Below are positions 8,212 through 17,026 of a DNA stretch of 64,000 nucleotides, piece after piece. Positions within the stretch are counted from its first letter, which is position 1; each line of letters opens with the position of its first letter. Origin of the DNA: Planctomycetota bacterium (GTDB lineage Bacteria > Planctomycetota > Phycisphaerae > Phycisphaerales > Zrk34); the NCBI GenBank assembly GCA_016125255.1, contig WGMD01000021.1:1-64000 (forward strand), in the 5' to 3' direction. The notes beneath the pieces were generated by a model. It searched no databases and was not told the origin of the DNA. It was given only the letters and a program-made list of their open reading frames with translations. Both the position numbers and the translations under genes were made by a program.

Positions 8212-9630
8212 ATGGGCGAACCCCAACGCACATCCCTGCTTGACGCGCCCGAGCATGTGCTCTCCACGCTCCAAAAGGACGGCTCGCGCCGATGGCTGCG
8301 CCCCCGACTTTCGCATGGACATTTTCTGACCGCCCGCCGCATCGCCGCCTATCTCCTCATCGTGATCTTCACGGCGATTCCCTACACCTCGATCAACGGC
8401 AAGCCGACGATCCTGCTCGATGTCGTGCACCGGCAGTTCACGCTGTTCGGCAAGACGTTTTTACCGACGGACACCGTGCTGCTCGCGCTGGGCATGGTCG
8501 GATTCATCATCACGATCTTCCTGTTCACCGCGGTGCTCGGGCGCGTGTGGTGCGGGTGGGCATGCCCGCAGACGGTCTACATGGAATTCGTCTTCCGCCC
8601 CATCGAACGCCTCTGTCACGGCACCGCCGGCCGCGGCGGCGCCGCCAATCGACCCGTCCCCAAATGGCGCATGGCCCTCAAGCACGTCCTCTACTTCCTC
8701 ATCAGCATCTATCTCGCGCACACCTTCCTCGCCTACTTCGTCGGCGTCGAAAACCTGCGACATTGGATCCTCGGCTCGCCGTTCGAACATCCCGTCGCGT
8801 TCGTCGTCATGACCGTCACGACGCTTTTGATGCTTTTCGACTTCGGCTACTTCCGCGAGCAGATGTGCATCCTCGCCTGTCCCTACGGCCGCTTTCAGTC
8901 CGTGATGCTCGATCGCCAGTCACTCATCATCTCGTACGACCCGCAGCGCGGCGAACCCCGCGGGAAATTCGAAAAACACGTCGCATCGGGCGCCCGCAGG
9001 TTCGGCGACTGCGTCGATTGCCATCAGTGCGTGACCACCTGCCCGACCGGCATCGACATCCGCCAGGGCCTGCAACTTGAATGCATCGGCTGCGCGCAGT
9101 GCATCGACGCCTGCGACGCGGTCATGGTCAAGCTCGGCCGCTCACCGGGACTCATCCGCTACTCCTCGCAGGACGCCATCGACGGCAAACCCCGCCGCCG
9201 GTTCCGCCCGCGCCTCGTGTTCTATCCGACGCTGCTTGTCATCATCGCGGCGCTGCTGGCCGTGGTGGTGTCGCATCGACAGCCCGCCGACATCACGCTC
9301 ATGCGCAATCCCGGTCTGCCCTTCGTGCTCAACCCCGACGGCCGCGTCGCCAACAACCTCCGCGTCAAGATCACCAATCGTCAATCCTCCCCCGCTTCGT
9401 TTTCCGTTTCGATCATCGACGACCCGCAGGCCCAGCTCACCATGAGTTCCAACCCCGTCATGGTCAAGCCCGGCGAAAGTCTGACCGTCGGCCTCGTCAT
9501 CACGCTGCCGCGCGAGGTCTTCGTCGCAGAAAAACACCCCCTCAAACTCCGCGTCACCGACGGCGACGCGGTCAATCGGCAACTGGACTATCAGATGATG
9601 GGCCCCAGCAATGGAGCGAACCATGAATGA
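8212..9630 (+). CDS. ccoG: Cytochrome c oxidase accessory protein CcoG (RdxA/FixG family)
   Basis: Membrane-bound iron-sulfur protein needed for cbb3 assembly, proposed in other bacteria to handle copper reduction. About five membrane spans. Cysteine motifs: CGWACPQ after the second span, CILACPYG, then a ferredoxin-like pair CVDCHQCVTTCP and CIGCAQCIDACD for two 4Fe-4S clusters. The C-terminal part after a final span (LLVIIAALLAVVVSH) is the Ig-like periplasmic domain of the family. The 472-residue length is typical. It overlaps the next small gene by 8 bp. Confidence 0.95.
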   Translation: MGEPQRTSLLDAPEHVLSTLQKDGSRRWLRPRLSHGHFLTARRIAAYLLIVIFTAIPYTSINGKPTILLDVVHRQFTLFGKTFLPTDTVLLALGMVGFIITIFLFTAVLGRVWCGWACPQTVYMEFVFRPIERLCHGTAGRGGAANRPVPKWRMALKHVLYFLISIYLAHTFLAYFVGVENLRHWILGSPFEHPVAFVVMTVTTLLMLFDFGYFREQMCILACPYGRFQSVMLDRQSLIISYDPQRGEPRGKFEKHVASGARRFGDCVDCHQCVTTCPTGIDIRQGLQLECIGCAQCIDACDAVMVKLGRSPGLIRYSSQDAIDGKPRRRFRPRLVFYPTLLVIIAALLAVVVSHRQPADITLMRNPGLPFVLNPDGRVANNLRVKITNRQSSPASFSVSIIDDPQAQLTMSSNPVMVKPGESLTVGLVITLPREVFVAEKHPLKLRVTDGDAVNRQLDYQMMGPSNGANHE

Positions 9631-9811
9631 CACGACTCTTCCATCGCGCGGTCTGTTCTGGCCCGGCCTGGTCATCGGGCTCATCGTGATGCAGATCGCA
9701 TTGTGCGTCATCGCCGCCGTGCTCGCGACACGCGCCCCGGGCGGGCAGATCGTGCGCGACGTTCCCGTGACGCCCGCACCCTCCGCCGCTGTGTCGGAGC
9801 ACGGGCGATGA
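9623..9811 (+). CDS. Short FixH/CcoH-like membrane protein
   Basis: A 62-residue protein with one span (WPGLVIGLIVMQIALCVIAAVLA) in the exact slot where ccoH/fixH normally lies between ccoG and the copper ATPase. Full FixH is about 150 residues with a periplasmic domain; here only the membrane anchor and a short proline-rich tail remain. The ATG at 9623 is preferred over 9611 because GGAG lies 6 nt before it. It overlaps ccoG by 8 bp and the SafE gene by 4 bp. The FixH identity is an inference from position and the span. Confidence 0.6.
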   Translation: MNDTTLPSRGLFWPGLVIGLIVMQIALCVIAAVLATRAPGGQIVRDVPVTPAPSAAVSEHGR

Positions 9812-10218
9812 CCGCACTTTTGATCACCGTCGCCCTGGCGAGTCTCGTCGGCTCCCCGCATTGCGCCGGCATGTGCGGCGTGTTCGTCGCTTTCGCCACC
9901 GGCGCCCCCGACGCCCGCGCCATCCCGCAGCGCGATCTCATGCTCGCCTATCACGGCGGTCGCCTGCTGACTTACACCCTGCTCGGTGCGATCACCGGCG
10001 CGATCGGCGGCGCGATCCAGACCGGCGGCGCGCTCCTCGGCGTGCAACAGGCCGCCGCCGTCGCTGCGGGGGCGATCATGGTCCTCTTCGGTCTGACCGC
10101 CATCGCCCGGCACATCGGTCTGACCGTCGCCCCCCTCTCGATCCACACGCCCTTCAAACGCCTGCTCATGAACGCCAGCGCGCCGCCATGTCCATGTCGC
10201 CGATCCGCCGGGCGATGA
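9808..10218 (+). CDS. Sulfite exporter TauE/SafE-family protein, N-terminal part (frameshifted gene)
   Basis: First part of the membrane protein regularly found in cbb3 assembly operons and proposed to help copper or cofactor delivery. It starts MTALLITVALASLVGSPHC then AGMCGVFVAF, the GS-HC-AGMCG signature, and has three to four spans up to IHTPFKRLLMNAS. After that the frame gives an unrelated tail APPCPCRRSAGR and a stop. The matching continuation is in another frame from about 10188. Reading through would need one added base near 10178-10190, within GC-rich AGCGCGCCGCC. Either a real mutation or a sequencing error. Confidence 0.75.
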   Translation: MTALLITVALASLVGSPHCAGMCGVFVAFATGAPDARAIPQRDLMLAYHGGRLLTYTLLGAITGAIGGAIQTGGALLGVQQAAAVAAGAIMVLFGLTAIARHIGLTVAPLSIHTPFKRLLMNASAPPCPCRRSAGR

Positions 10219-10571
10219 CGATCGGCATGCTCACCACGCTCCTGCCGTGCGGATGGCTCTGGGCCTTTGCCGTCACGGCGGCGGGCACGGCCTCGCCGCT
10301 GATCGGCGCGGCCGTGATGGCGGCCTTCTGGATCGGCACCCTCCCGATGCTCGTCGCCCTCGGCGCCGGCATGCGACAGTTCGCCCGGCGCGCCACGCCC
10401 CGCCTCGCCCTCCTCATGTCCATCCTCATCGTCCTCGTCGGCCTCTACACCATCTACACCCGCGCCGGCATGAGCATCGAGCCCGTCGCCGCCGCCGCCA
10501 CGCCGACCGACGCGGCGCAACAGGTGCGGATGCTCAGCCCCGACAAAACCTGCTGCAAACCCCAACCGTGA
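10188..10571 (+). CDS. Sulfite exporter TauE/SafE-family protein, C-terminal part (frameshifted gene)
   Basis: Continuation of the preceding ORF in a different frame: MSMSPIRRAMTIGMLTTLLP then CGWLWAF, the conserved LLPCGW motif of the family, with two or three further spans and a final LDKTCC-like tail (SPDKTCCKPQP). It could be translated separately from its own ATG at 10188, which overlaps the first ORF by 31 bp, but no Shine-Dalgarno is evident. The parts together give the usual ~240 residues. Its stop overlaps the GTG of ccoI by 4 bp. Confidence 0.7.
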   Translation: MSMSPIRRAMTIGMLTTLLPCGWLWAFAVTAAGTASPLIGAAVMAAFWIGTLPMLVALGAGMRQFARRATPRLALLMSILIVLVGLYTIYTRAGMSIEPVAAAATPTDAAQQVRMLSPDKTCCKPQP

Positions 10572-13054
10572 CGAACCTCGCCGCACATCCCGGCTCGATC
10601 CTCCGCTCGCCATCGGCGGCGAAGGCGCTCTGTACGCACTGCCGTCTGCCCGTCCCCGCCGGTCTGATCGAACCGGGCGCCGCGCAGCAATTCTGCTGTA
10701 GCGGCTGCCGCACCGCGCATCAGATCATTCACGAATGCGGCCTCGATGCGTTCTACAAGCTGCGCGAATCCGGCGACGCCTTCAACGAGCCGACCCGCGG
10801 GACCGATGCCGCGTACGGCGAATATGACGATCCGCAGTTCATCGCGCTCTACGCCGCGCCCGCGCCGGCGGGGTGCCGGAGCATCGACCTGCGCCTCGAA
10901 GGCGTGCACTGCGCCGCCTGCGTCTGGCTCATCGAGAAACTGCCGCGCGTGCTGCCGGGCGTAATCGAAGCGCGGCTCACGATGCACAAGGCGACCGTCC
11001 GCATCGTGTGGGACCCGTCGCGCCTCGCCCTCTCGCGCATCGCCCGCGTGCTCGACAATCTCGGCTACCCCTCGCATCCGTCGCGCCGCACGCCCGCGCA
11101 GCAGATCAACACGCTCGAAGACCGCCGGCTTCTTTGGCGCATCGCCGTCGCCGGCGCGATCGCCGGCAACGTGATGCTCATGGCCGTCGCCCTCTACGCC
11201 GGGATGTTCAGCGGGATGGACGCGTGGGAGCGCACGCTCTTCCGATACGGCAACATGCTGCTGGGCGTCCTGGCGCTGGCCTGGCCCGGGCGCGTGTTTC
11301 TGCGCGGGGCCGTCGCCGCCGTCCGCACCCGCACGCCGCACATGGACCTGCCCATCGCGCTGGGCCTCATCGCCGGGGGCGTGGCGGGCGCGGTCAATAC
11401 GATTCGCGGCTCCGGGGAAATCTACTTCGATTCGCTCACGGTGCTGATCTTTCTGCTGCTCGTCGGCCGCTGGCTTCAGCATCGCCAGCAGCGCCGGGCC
11501 GCCGACGCGCTGGAACTGCTCTTTTCGCTCACGCCCCGCAGCGCCCGGCGCATCGTCGGCGACGCCATCGAATCGATCGCCGTCGAATCGTTGAACGTCG
11601 GCGACCTCATCGAGGTGCGGGCCGGCGAGAATCTCCCGGCGGACGGGCGGATCGTGGAAGGTCATTCGGAGTTGGACCGCTCGCTGTTGACGGGCGAATC
11701 GGCCCCCTGCGCGGTCGGACCCGGCGACGCGGTGCTGGCGGCGATGGTGAATATCGCCGCGCCGCTGCGCGTGCGCGTCGAGGCCTCCGGCGCGGACACG
11801 CGACTCGGACAGCTTGTCCGTCTCGTGGAGGAATGCACCAGCCGTCGCGCCCCGATTGTCCAGTTCGCCGACCGCATCGCCGGCGTGTTCGTCATCGTCG
11901 TCATCGCGCTGGCGATAGGAACGTGGGGCGTGTGGCAATGGATCGATCCGGCGATGGCGATTGATCACGCGGTGGCGCTGCTGATCGTGGCGTGTCCCTG
12001 CGCGCTGGGGCTGGCCACGCCGATGGCGCTGGCCGTCGGCATCGGCCGCGCCGCCAAACGGCACATCCTCATCAAAGGCGGCGACACGCTCGAACGCCTC
12101 GCCGCCCCGGGTCCCGCCGGCCTGCTCCTGCTCGACAAAACCGGCACGCTCACGACCGGCATCGCGGCGATGCGCCTCTGGCACGGCGACCCATCGCTCA
12201 AAAGCGCCGTGCTCGCCATCGAATCGCAATCGACGCATCCGCGCGCCAGGGCCATCGTCGCGGCGCTGCAAGCCGAGGGCGTCACGACGAGCGACGAAAC
12301 ATGGCAGGTCCGCCAACTCACCGACGGCGGCATCCGCGCCGACCTTCAGGGCCGCCGAATGGTCATCGGGTCGATCGACCTGATGCATCGATTCGCCATC
12401 ACGATCGACGAGGTCCGCGGCGCATGGATCAACGATTGTCTGGACCGCGGGCTTTCGCCGGTCTGTGTCGCGATCGGCGATCGCATCGAAGCGGTGATCG
12501 GCTTCGGCGACGAGTTGCGCGAAGACGCCCGCGCGGCGATCCGGGCGCTGCGCCGGATGGGATGGCGCATCGGCATCGCGTCCGGCGATCATGCGCGCGT
12601 CGTGCAACGCATCGCGCACGAACTGGAGATCGATCCGGCGATGGCGATCGGGCGGATGTCGCCGGAGGACAAGCTGACGATGGTCGAGCGCGAGCGGGAG
12701 CGCGGGCCGGTCGTCATGATCGGCGACGGCGTCAACGACGCGGCCGCGCTGGCCGCGGCGACGGTCGGCATCGCGGTGCACGGCGGAGCGGAAGCGAGCA
12801 TGGCGGCGGCGGATGTGTACCTCGGCGAGCCGGGACTGGCGGGGATTGTGCGGATCATGCACGCGGCCCGGCGGACGGTCCGCGCGATTCACCGCAACCT
12901 GTACGTCTCGCTGGGCTACAACGCCGCGGCGGTCGGACTGGCGATGCTCGGCCTGCTCAACCCGCTCATCGCCGCGGTGCTGATGCCGCTCAGTTCGCTA
13001 TCCGTGCTGGGCCTGTCGATGGGCGTCCGCACGTTCGGGGAGGACGGGCCATGA
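10568..13054 (+). CDS. ccoI: Copper-translocating P-type ATPase for cbb3 assembly (CcoI/FixI)
   Basis: Exports copper for loading the oxidase. The GTG start at 10568 overlaps the previous stop (GTGA) and gives 828 residues. The N-terminus carries the extra cysteine domain of this subfamily (CTHC, then FCCSGC near residue 42). A heavy-metal domain follows with Cys115 and Cys118 in HCAACVWL. The transport core has TGES, the membrane CPC motif at 476-478, the phosphorylated Asp523 in DKTGTLT, and GDGVNDAAAL. Eight spans are expected. The long open frame before 10568 is a shadow of the SafE gene. Confidence 0.95.
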   Translation: MTNLAAHPGSILRSPSAAKALCTHCRLPVPAGLIEPGAAQQFCCSGCRTAHQIIHECGLDAFYKLRESGDAFNEPTRGTDAAYGEYDDPQFIALYAAPAPAGCRSIDLRLEGVHCAACVWLIEKLPRVLPGVIEARLTMHKATVRIVWDPSRLALSRIARVLDNLGYPSHPSRRTPAQQINTLEDRRLLWRIAVAGAIAGNVMLMAVALYAGMFSGMDAWERTLFRYGNMLLGVLALAWPGRVFLRGAVAAVRTRTPHMDLPIALGLIAGGVAGAVNTIRGSGEIYFDSLTVLIFLLLVGRWLQHRQQRRAADALELLFSLTPRSARRIVGDAIESIAVESLNVGDLIEVRAGENLPADGRIVEGHSELDRSLLTGESAPCAVGPGDAVLAAMVNIAAPLRVRVEASGADTRLGQLVRLVEECTSRRAPIVQFADRIAGVFVIVVIALAIGTWGVWQWIDPAMAIDHAVALLIVACPCALGLATPMALAVGIGRAAKRHILIKGGDTLERLAAPGPAGLLLLDKTGTLTTGIAAMRLWHGDPSLKSAVLAIESQSTHPRARAIVAALQAEGVTTSDETWQVRQLTDGGIRADLQGRRMVIGSIDLMHRFAITIDEVRGAWINDCLDRGLSPVCVAIGDRIEAVIGFGDELREDARAAIRALRRMGWRIGIASGDHARVVQRIAHELEIDPAMAIGRMSPEDKLTMVERERERGPVVMIGDGVNDAAALAAATVGIAVHGGAEASMAAADVYLGEPGLAGIVRIMHAARRTVRAIHRNLYVSLGYNAAAVGLAMLGLLNPLIAAVLMPLSSLSVLGLSMGVRTFGEDGP

Positions 13055-13209
13055 GCGTGCTGTACCTGGTGGTGCCGTTGGCGATTCTGCTGGCCGGCGG
13101 CGCGCTGGCGGGCTTCGCATGGGCCCTGCGCGGCGGGCAGTACGACGACATGGAAACGCCGGCGGTTCGCATGCTTTTTGATGATGAGGATGAACGCGGC
13201 GCGTCATGA
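13051..13209 (+). CDS. ccoS: cbb3 oxidase assembly protein CcoS
   Basis: A 52-residue protein: one span (VLYLVVPLAILLAGGALAGFAWAL) followed by RGGQYDDMETPAVRMLFDDE, the typical CcoS pattern with a diacidic tail. It overlaps ccoI by 4 bp (ATGA) and closes the operon. CcoS is needed for heme and copper insertion into CcoN in other bacteria. Confidence 0.92.
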   Translation: MSVLYLVVPLAILLAGGALAGFAWALRGGQYDDMETPAVRMLFDDEDERGAS

Positions 13210-13530
13210 AAGAGGCCCGCGGCGCGACGGAGCGATTGGGGCATTTCACCCACTTGGCGCACCGCGGTGGCGCGATGGGCGCACGGGGATGACACTTCGG
13301 ACGCGGTTATGCGCAAGCAATGATGTAAGTCCTTATTCGATCGCGCACCGGCGCGCCGAGGTTTCCGCGCCGGTGCGCACAGGACCGCCCGGTGCGCGCG
13401 TGATGCAGCGAAACCGCGGTAAAATCCCCGATTCCGGCGCAGGAACGAAGGCGCACAGGAGGGTCAGAATACCGAGGGGCGGGCGCGCCGGTGCGAATGG
13501 GCAATGGAACACAGGCGCGAGCGCAAGAAG
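13210..13530. other. Intergenic region after ccoS, nothing recognised
   Basis: Between the convergent ccoS and isomerase-like genes. Long open frames here are GC-driven shadows without codon-bias or family support. The only clear structure is the minus-strand terminator at the right edge. No terminator for the cco operon was found. Confidence 0.4.
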
Positions 13531-13557
13531 AAGCCCACGGCGCCACGCCGTGGGCTT
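13531..13557 (-). terminator. Intrinsic terminator of the isomerase-like gene
   Basis: Perfect 10-bp stem AAGCCCACGG/CCGTGGGCTT with a 7-nt loop, 24 bp beyond the stop of the minus-strand gene. On the minus strand it is followed by CTTCTTGCG, a weak T-tract. Confidence 0.7.
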
Positions 13558-13581
13558 CGGGGTTGAAGTTGTTGGACCGGT

Positions 13582-14619
13582 TCAGCGGTCGAACTGGCCG
13601 TCGAAGGCGATGTTCGAGCGGGGGAAGTCGACGTCGCGGACGAAGGCGGCGGCTTCGGCGGCGCCGTGCTCGCGGTCCATGCGGCTGTCCTCCCATTCGA
13701 CCGACAGCGGCCCGTTGTAGCCGACGTCGTTGAGGGCGCAGATGATCTGCTCGAAGTCCACATCGCCATGTCCCAGCGAGCGGAAGTCCCAGTAGCGTCG
13801 CGGGTCGGCGAAGGTGGTGTGCCCGCCGAAAACGCCGACGGTTCCGTCGCCGCGGTTCCACTGAGCATCCTTCATGTGCACGTGATAGATGCGCTTGCCG
13901 AACGTGTAGATGAACTTGACGTAGTCGACGCCCTGATAGCCCAGATGCGACGGGTCGTAGTTGAAGCCGAAGCGCTTGTGGTTCTTCACCGCTTCGAGGG
14001 CCCGCTGGGCGCTGGCGATGTCGAAGGCGATTTCGGTCGGGTGCACTTCGAGGGCGAAGTTCACGTTGACCTTGTCGAAGGCATTGAGAATCGGCGTCCA
14101 CCGCTTGGCGAAATCGTCGAAGCCGCGCTGCCAGAATTTCTGATCGGTCGGCGGGAAGGCGTAGATGCTGTGCCACACGCTCGAACCGGTGAACCCGTTG
14201 ACGACGGCGGGGAACGGATCGGCCTTGCCCTTCTTGTTGGGATTGGCGTCGACGAATCGGCGGCAGGCCTTGGCGGTGTCGATCATCTCCTTGGCCGCGC
14301 GCTTGCGAACGCCTTCGGGCTTGCCGTCGCCCCAGAGACGCTTGGGCAGAATCAGCTTGTGCCGCTCATCGATCAGGTCGCAGACGGCCTGGCCCACGAG
14401 ATGATTGGAGATCGCGAAAGCGGTCAGCCCGTGATCGAGCAGAATCTCCCAGCGGCCCTTGCAGTAGCTCTTGTCCTTGAGCGCCTTGTCGACCTCGAAG
14501 TGGTCGCCCCAGCAGGCCAGTTCGATGCCGTCGTATCCGAACTCGGCGGCCTTGGCGCACATGGTTTCAAAGGGCAGGTCGGCCCATTGGCCGGTGAAAA
14601 GCGTGACGGGTCGTGACAT
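13582..14619 (-). CDS. Sugar phosphate isomerase/epimerase family protein (xylose isomerase-like TIM barrel)
   Basis: A 345-residue AP-endonuclease-2-type barrel. Metal-site segments: [43 protein letters not shown] and [13 protein letters not shown], matching Glu/Asp/His ligands in the order of this superfamily. The start at 14619 is chosen because TGGAGGT lies 9 nt upstream; the longer frame to 14682 lacks this. The substrate is unknown; planctomycete relatives often act on oxidised sugars. The gene has its own terminator and no close operon partner. Confidence 0.88.
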   Translation of the reverse strand: MSRPVTLFTGQWADLPFETMCAKAAEFGYDGIELACWGDHFEVDKALKDKSYCKGRWEILLDHGLTAFAISNHLVGQAVCDLIDERHKLILPKRLWGDGKPEGVRKRAAKEMIDTAKACRRFVDANPNKKGKADPFPAVVNGFTGSSVWHSIYAFPPTDQKFWQRGFDDFAKRWTPILNAFDKVNVNFALEVHPTEIAFDIASAQRALEAVKNHKRFGFNYDPSHLGYQGVDYVKFIYTFGKRIYHVHMKDAQWNRGDGTVGVFGGHTTFADPRRYWDFRSLGHGDVDFEQIICALNDVGYNGPLSVEWEDSRMDREHGAAEAAAFVRDVDFPRSNIAFDGQFDR

Positions 14620-14804
14620 GGTGAGCGTACCTCCAGGGGGATGAACGGATGATTTATCCAGCTTGCCTAAACGGAAGTTCACATGATCGCTGCGAAAGCC
14701 CGTGGCGTCAATTGGCCGTTTTCACGCTGAAAATCGCGCCGCGGGAATGTAAGTTTTCCTCAAGGCGGGCCGATGATTTGGATAGCCCCATCTCGGACAC
14801 GCCT

Positions 14805-16253
14805 ATGACCACCACCCACCAAACCGTCTGCGCTCCGTCACTGGTGGTGCACCGCAATCGGCTGTGCGCGATCCTGCGTCTGCCCGCCTGCAGCCCCGTC
14901 GTGCTCGCCACGCCGGAGGCGCTGAGCAAACTCGTGGAGGATCATGGCCTGACGCTCACGGACGAGATGGAGGCCCTGCTCAAGGAAGTCGCCGCCCGCT
15001 TCGCCACGTATCGACAGGACATCAACGAGATTGTTGCCGAGGGCGTCGCGCCAAAGCCCGGTCGCGATGGCGACATCGAATGGGTCCCGCAGTATTCGCC
15101 CGATCATGTCGCTCGCCCCGAAGCGCCGAACGGCGAGGCGATCAACTTCTATGAAGTCTCCGCGTTCCAGTTCGTCGAGGCGGACGTGCATGTGGCGACG
15201 CTACTGCCGCCGCGTCCGGGCAAGGCGGGCGTCGACGTGTTCGGTCAGCCGATCGCATCGGAAGCCGGCAAGCCCTTCCCGCTGGTCTGCGACAACTCGA
15301 TCAACGTGCTGCCCGACGGACGCGTGATGACCGCGAAGGCGGGCATCATCGAACATCGTGATCAACATCACCTGCGTGTCAGCCCCATCCTCCGCATCCC
15401 CGGCCACGTCGACTTCTCCACCGGCAATGTCCGCTTCGACGGCACCGTGCAGGTCGGCGGCGATGTGCGCGATCAATTCGAGGTCGACTGCACGGGCGAC
15501 GTGCAGATCGGCGGATCCATCGAAGCGGCGCACATCCGCTGCGGCGGCACGCTCCGCGCCGCCGGAGGCATGGCCGGCAAGGACACCGGCCGCGTCGAAG
15601 TCGGATCGCACATGTGGGCGCGCTACCTCGATGGCGTGCGCGGCACGGTGCGCGGACGGCTTTGCGTCACGCGCGAAATCCTCATGTCCCAGCTCATCGT
15701 GCTCGGCGACGTGCAGCTCATCGGCGGCGCCGGCTCGGGCAACGCCATCATCGGCGGACTCCTCTGCGCCGCCGGGGCCGTGACCGTGCAGAGCGTCGGC
15801 AGCCCCGCGGGTATCACGACCCACCTGCGCCTCGGATTCGTCCCCGAAGTCGGCAAGAAACTCGACGAGCTGCGCGAAACACTGAGGAAGATCGACGCGG
15901 ATCTCAAGTACCTGCATCATCAACATGACGAGGCAAGCGACGACGACGACATTCATTTCCTCGCCGGCCGAATCGCGAATCTTGAAGCCCGCCGGCGCGA
16001 ATCAGCGATGGAGTACGCCGGTCTGAGCCGGGAATTTGAGAAGCGGTGCTTCGTGAAGCTGTCGGTGACAGGCGCGATTCACCCGGGCGTGTTCATCACC
16101 ATGCCGCAGCTTCGGCTCGAAGTCCTGCGGACGATGAACGGCCCGCTGCGTCTGATGCGGATGCCCGACGGCCGGCCGCGCCTCGAGAACGGGCGGGGTG
16201 AGGAAATGAACTTCGCCGAATATTGCCGCATCGTCGAGACGGAATCACTCTGA
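14805..16253 (+). CDS. FapA/DUF342 family protein
   Basis: A 482-residue cytoplasmic protein. The N-terminal region contains AEGVAPKPGRDGDIEW and RPGKAGVDVFGQPI, and the centre is a right-handed beta-helix of repeated VxxGGDV/IxxGGSI turns (GTVQVGGDVRDQFEVDCTGD, then VQIGGSIEAAHIRCGG). A coiled coil follows (LDELRETLRKIDADLKYL) and a short C-terminal domain. This is the FapA layout, called a flagellar assembly or polymerase-like protein in databases, with poorly known function. No flagellar genes are near. The start at 14805 is favoured over 14649, whose extra residues overlap the divergent promoter region. Confidence 0.85.
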   Translation: MTTTHQTVCAPSLVVHRNRLCAILRLPACSPVVLATPEALSKLVEDHGLTLTDEMEALLKEVAARFATYRQDINEIVAEGVAPKPGRDGDIEWVPQYSPDHVARPEAPNGEAINFYEVSAFQFVEADVHVATLLPPRPGKAGVDVFGQPIASEAGKPFPLVCDNSINVLPDGRVMTAKAGIIEHRDQHHLRVSPILRIPGHVDFSTGNVRFDGTVQVGGDVRDQFEVDCTGDVQIGGSIEAAHIRCGGTLRAAGGMAGKDTGRVEVGSHMWARYLDGVRGTVRGRLCVTREILMSQLIVLGDVQLIGGAGSGNAIIGGLLCAAGAVTVQSVGSPAGITTHLRLGFVPEVGKKLDELRETLRKIDADLKYLHHQHDEASDDDDIHFLAGRIANLEARRRESAMEYAGLSREFEKRCFVKLSVTGAIHPGVFITMPQLRLEVLRTMNGPLRLMRMPDGRPRLENGRGEEMNFAEYCRIVETESL

Positions 16254-16300
16254 TACGCTATGATCCTCGCCAAGTGGGACCCTGTATTTCGGAGCGGATC

Positions 16301-17026
16301 GTGTTCTTATTTCCAGCGATTGATCTGCGCGACGGCAAAGTCGTCCGGCTGCTCAAGGGCGATTACGACAAGCAGACGACCTACGCCGCGAACCCGGTCG
16401 AGCAGGCCAAGGCGTTCGCAGACGCCGGCGCGACCTGGCTTCATGTCGTCGACCTCGACGGCGCGCGGGCCGGCGAGCCGGTCAACCTCCCCATCATCGA
16501 GAGCATCTGCAAGGCGACGAAGATGCACGTCGAAGTCGGCGGCGGCATCCGCAACGACACCACCATCCGCCGCCTCCTCGACGCCGGCGTCCACCGCGCC
16601 GTGCTCGGGTCGGCGGCCCTGCAGAACTGGGAATGGTTCAAGTGCACCGTGCACGACAACTTCCCCGATCAGCTCGTTCTCGGCCTTGACGCCCGCAAGG
16701 GCAAGCTCGCGGTCGAAGGATGGGAAAAGGAACTGGAGATGACCGCCGTGATGGTCGCCGAGAAAGTCAGCGACTGGCCCCTTGCCGCGATCGTCTTCAC
16801 CGACATCGCCACCGACGGCACGCTCGCCGGCCCGAATGTCCAATCGACGCGCGAAATCGCCGAGCTGACCCGCGTGCCCATCGTCTCCAGCGGCGGCGTC
16901 GGCACGCTCGATCACCTCCGCGCCCTGCGCGATCTGCCCTTACAGGGCGCGATCGTCGGACGCGCCCTCTATGATGGTGCATTCACCATTGCGGAGGCGA
17001 TCCGTGTCTTTGAACGCGGCGGATAA
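16301..17026 (+). CDS. hisA: HisA, phosphoribosylformimino-AICAR-ribotide isomerase
   Basis: Fourth step of histidine biosynthesis, an Amadori rearrangement. The GTG start at 16301 follows GGAGCGGATC and gives the family N-terminus FLFPAIDLRDGKVVRLLKGD with the catalytic Asp8; the second acid is Asp130 in LGLDARKG. Half-barrel phosphate loops are seen at EVGGGIR and SSGGVGTLDH. The 241-residue length is standard. No other his gene is adjacent, so it is a scattered his gene here. It overlaps the next gene by 23 bp. Confidence 0.95.
   Translation: MFLFPAIDLRDGKVVRLLKGDYDKQTTYAANPVEQAKAFADAGATWLHVVDLDGARAGEPVNLPIIESICKATKMHVEVGGGIRNDTTIRRLLDAGVHRAVLGSAALQNWEWFKCTVHDNFPDQLVLGLDARKGKLAVEGWEKELEMTAVMVAEKVSDWPLAAIVFTDIATDGTLAGPNVQSTREIAELTRVPIVSSGGVGTLDHLRALRDLPLQGAIVGRALYDGAFTIAEAIRVFERGG

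Noticed and set aside
10454-12892. 812-codon open frame on the minus strand
   Set aside because: Opposite-strand shadow of ccoI in GC-rich DNA; composition is His/Arg/Asp-rich with no motif.
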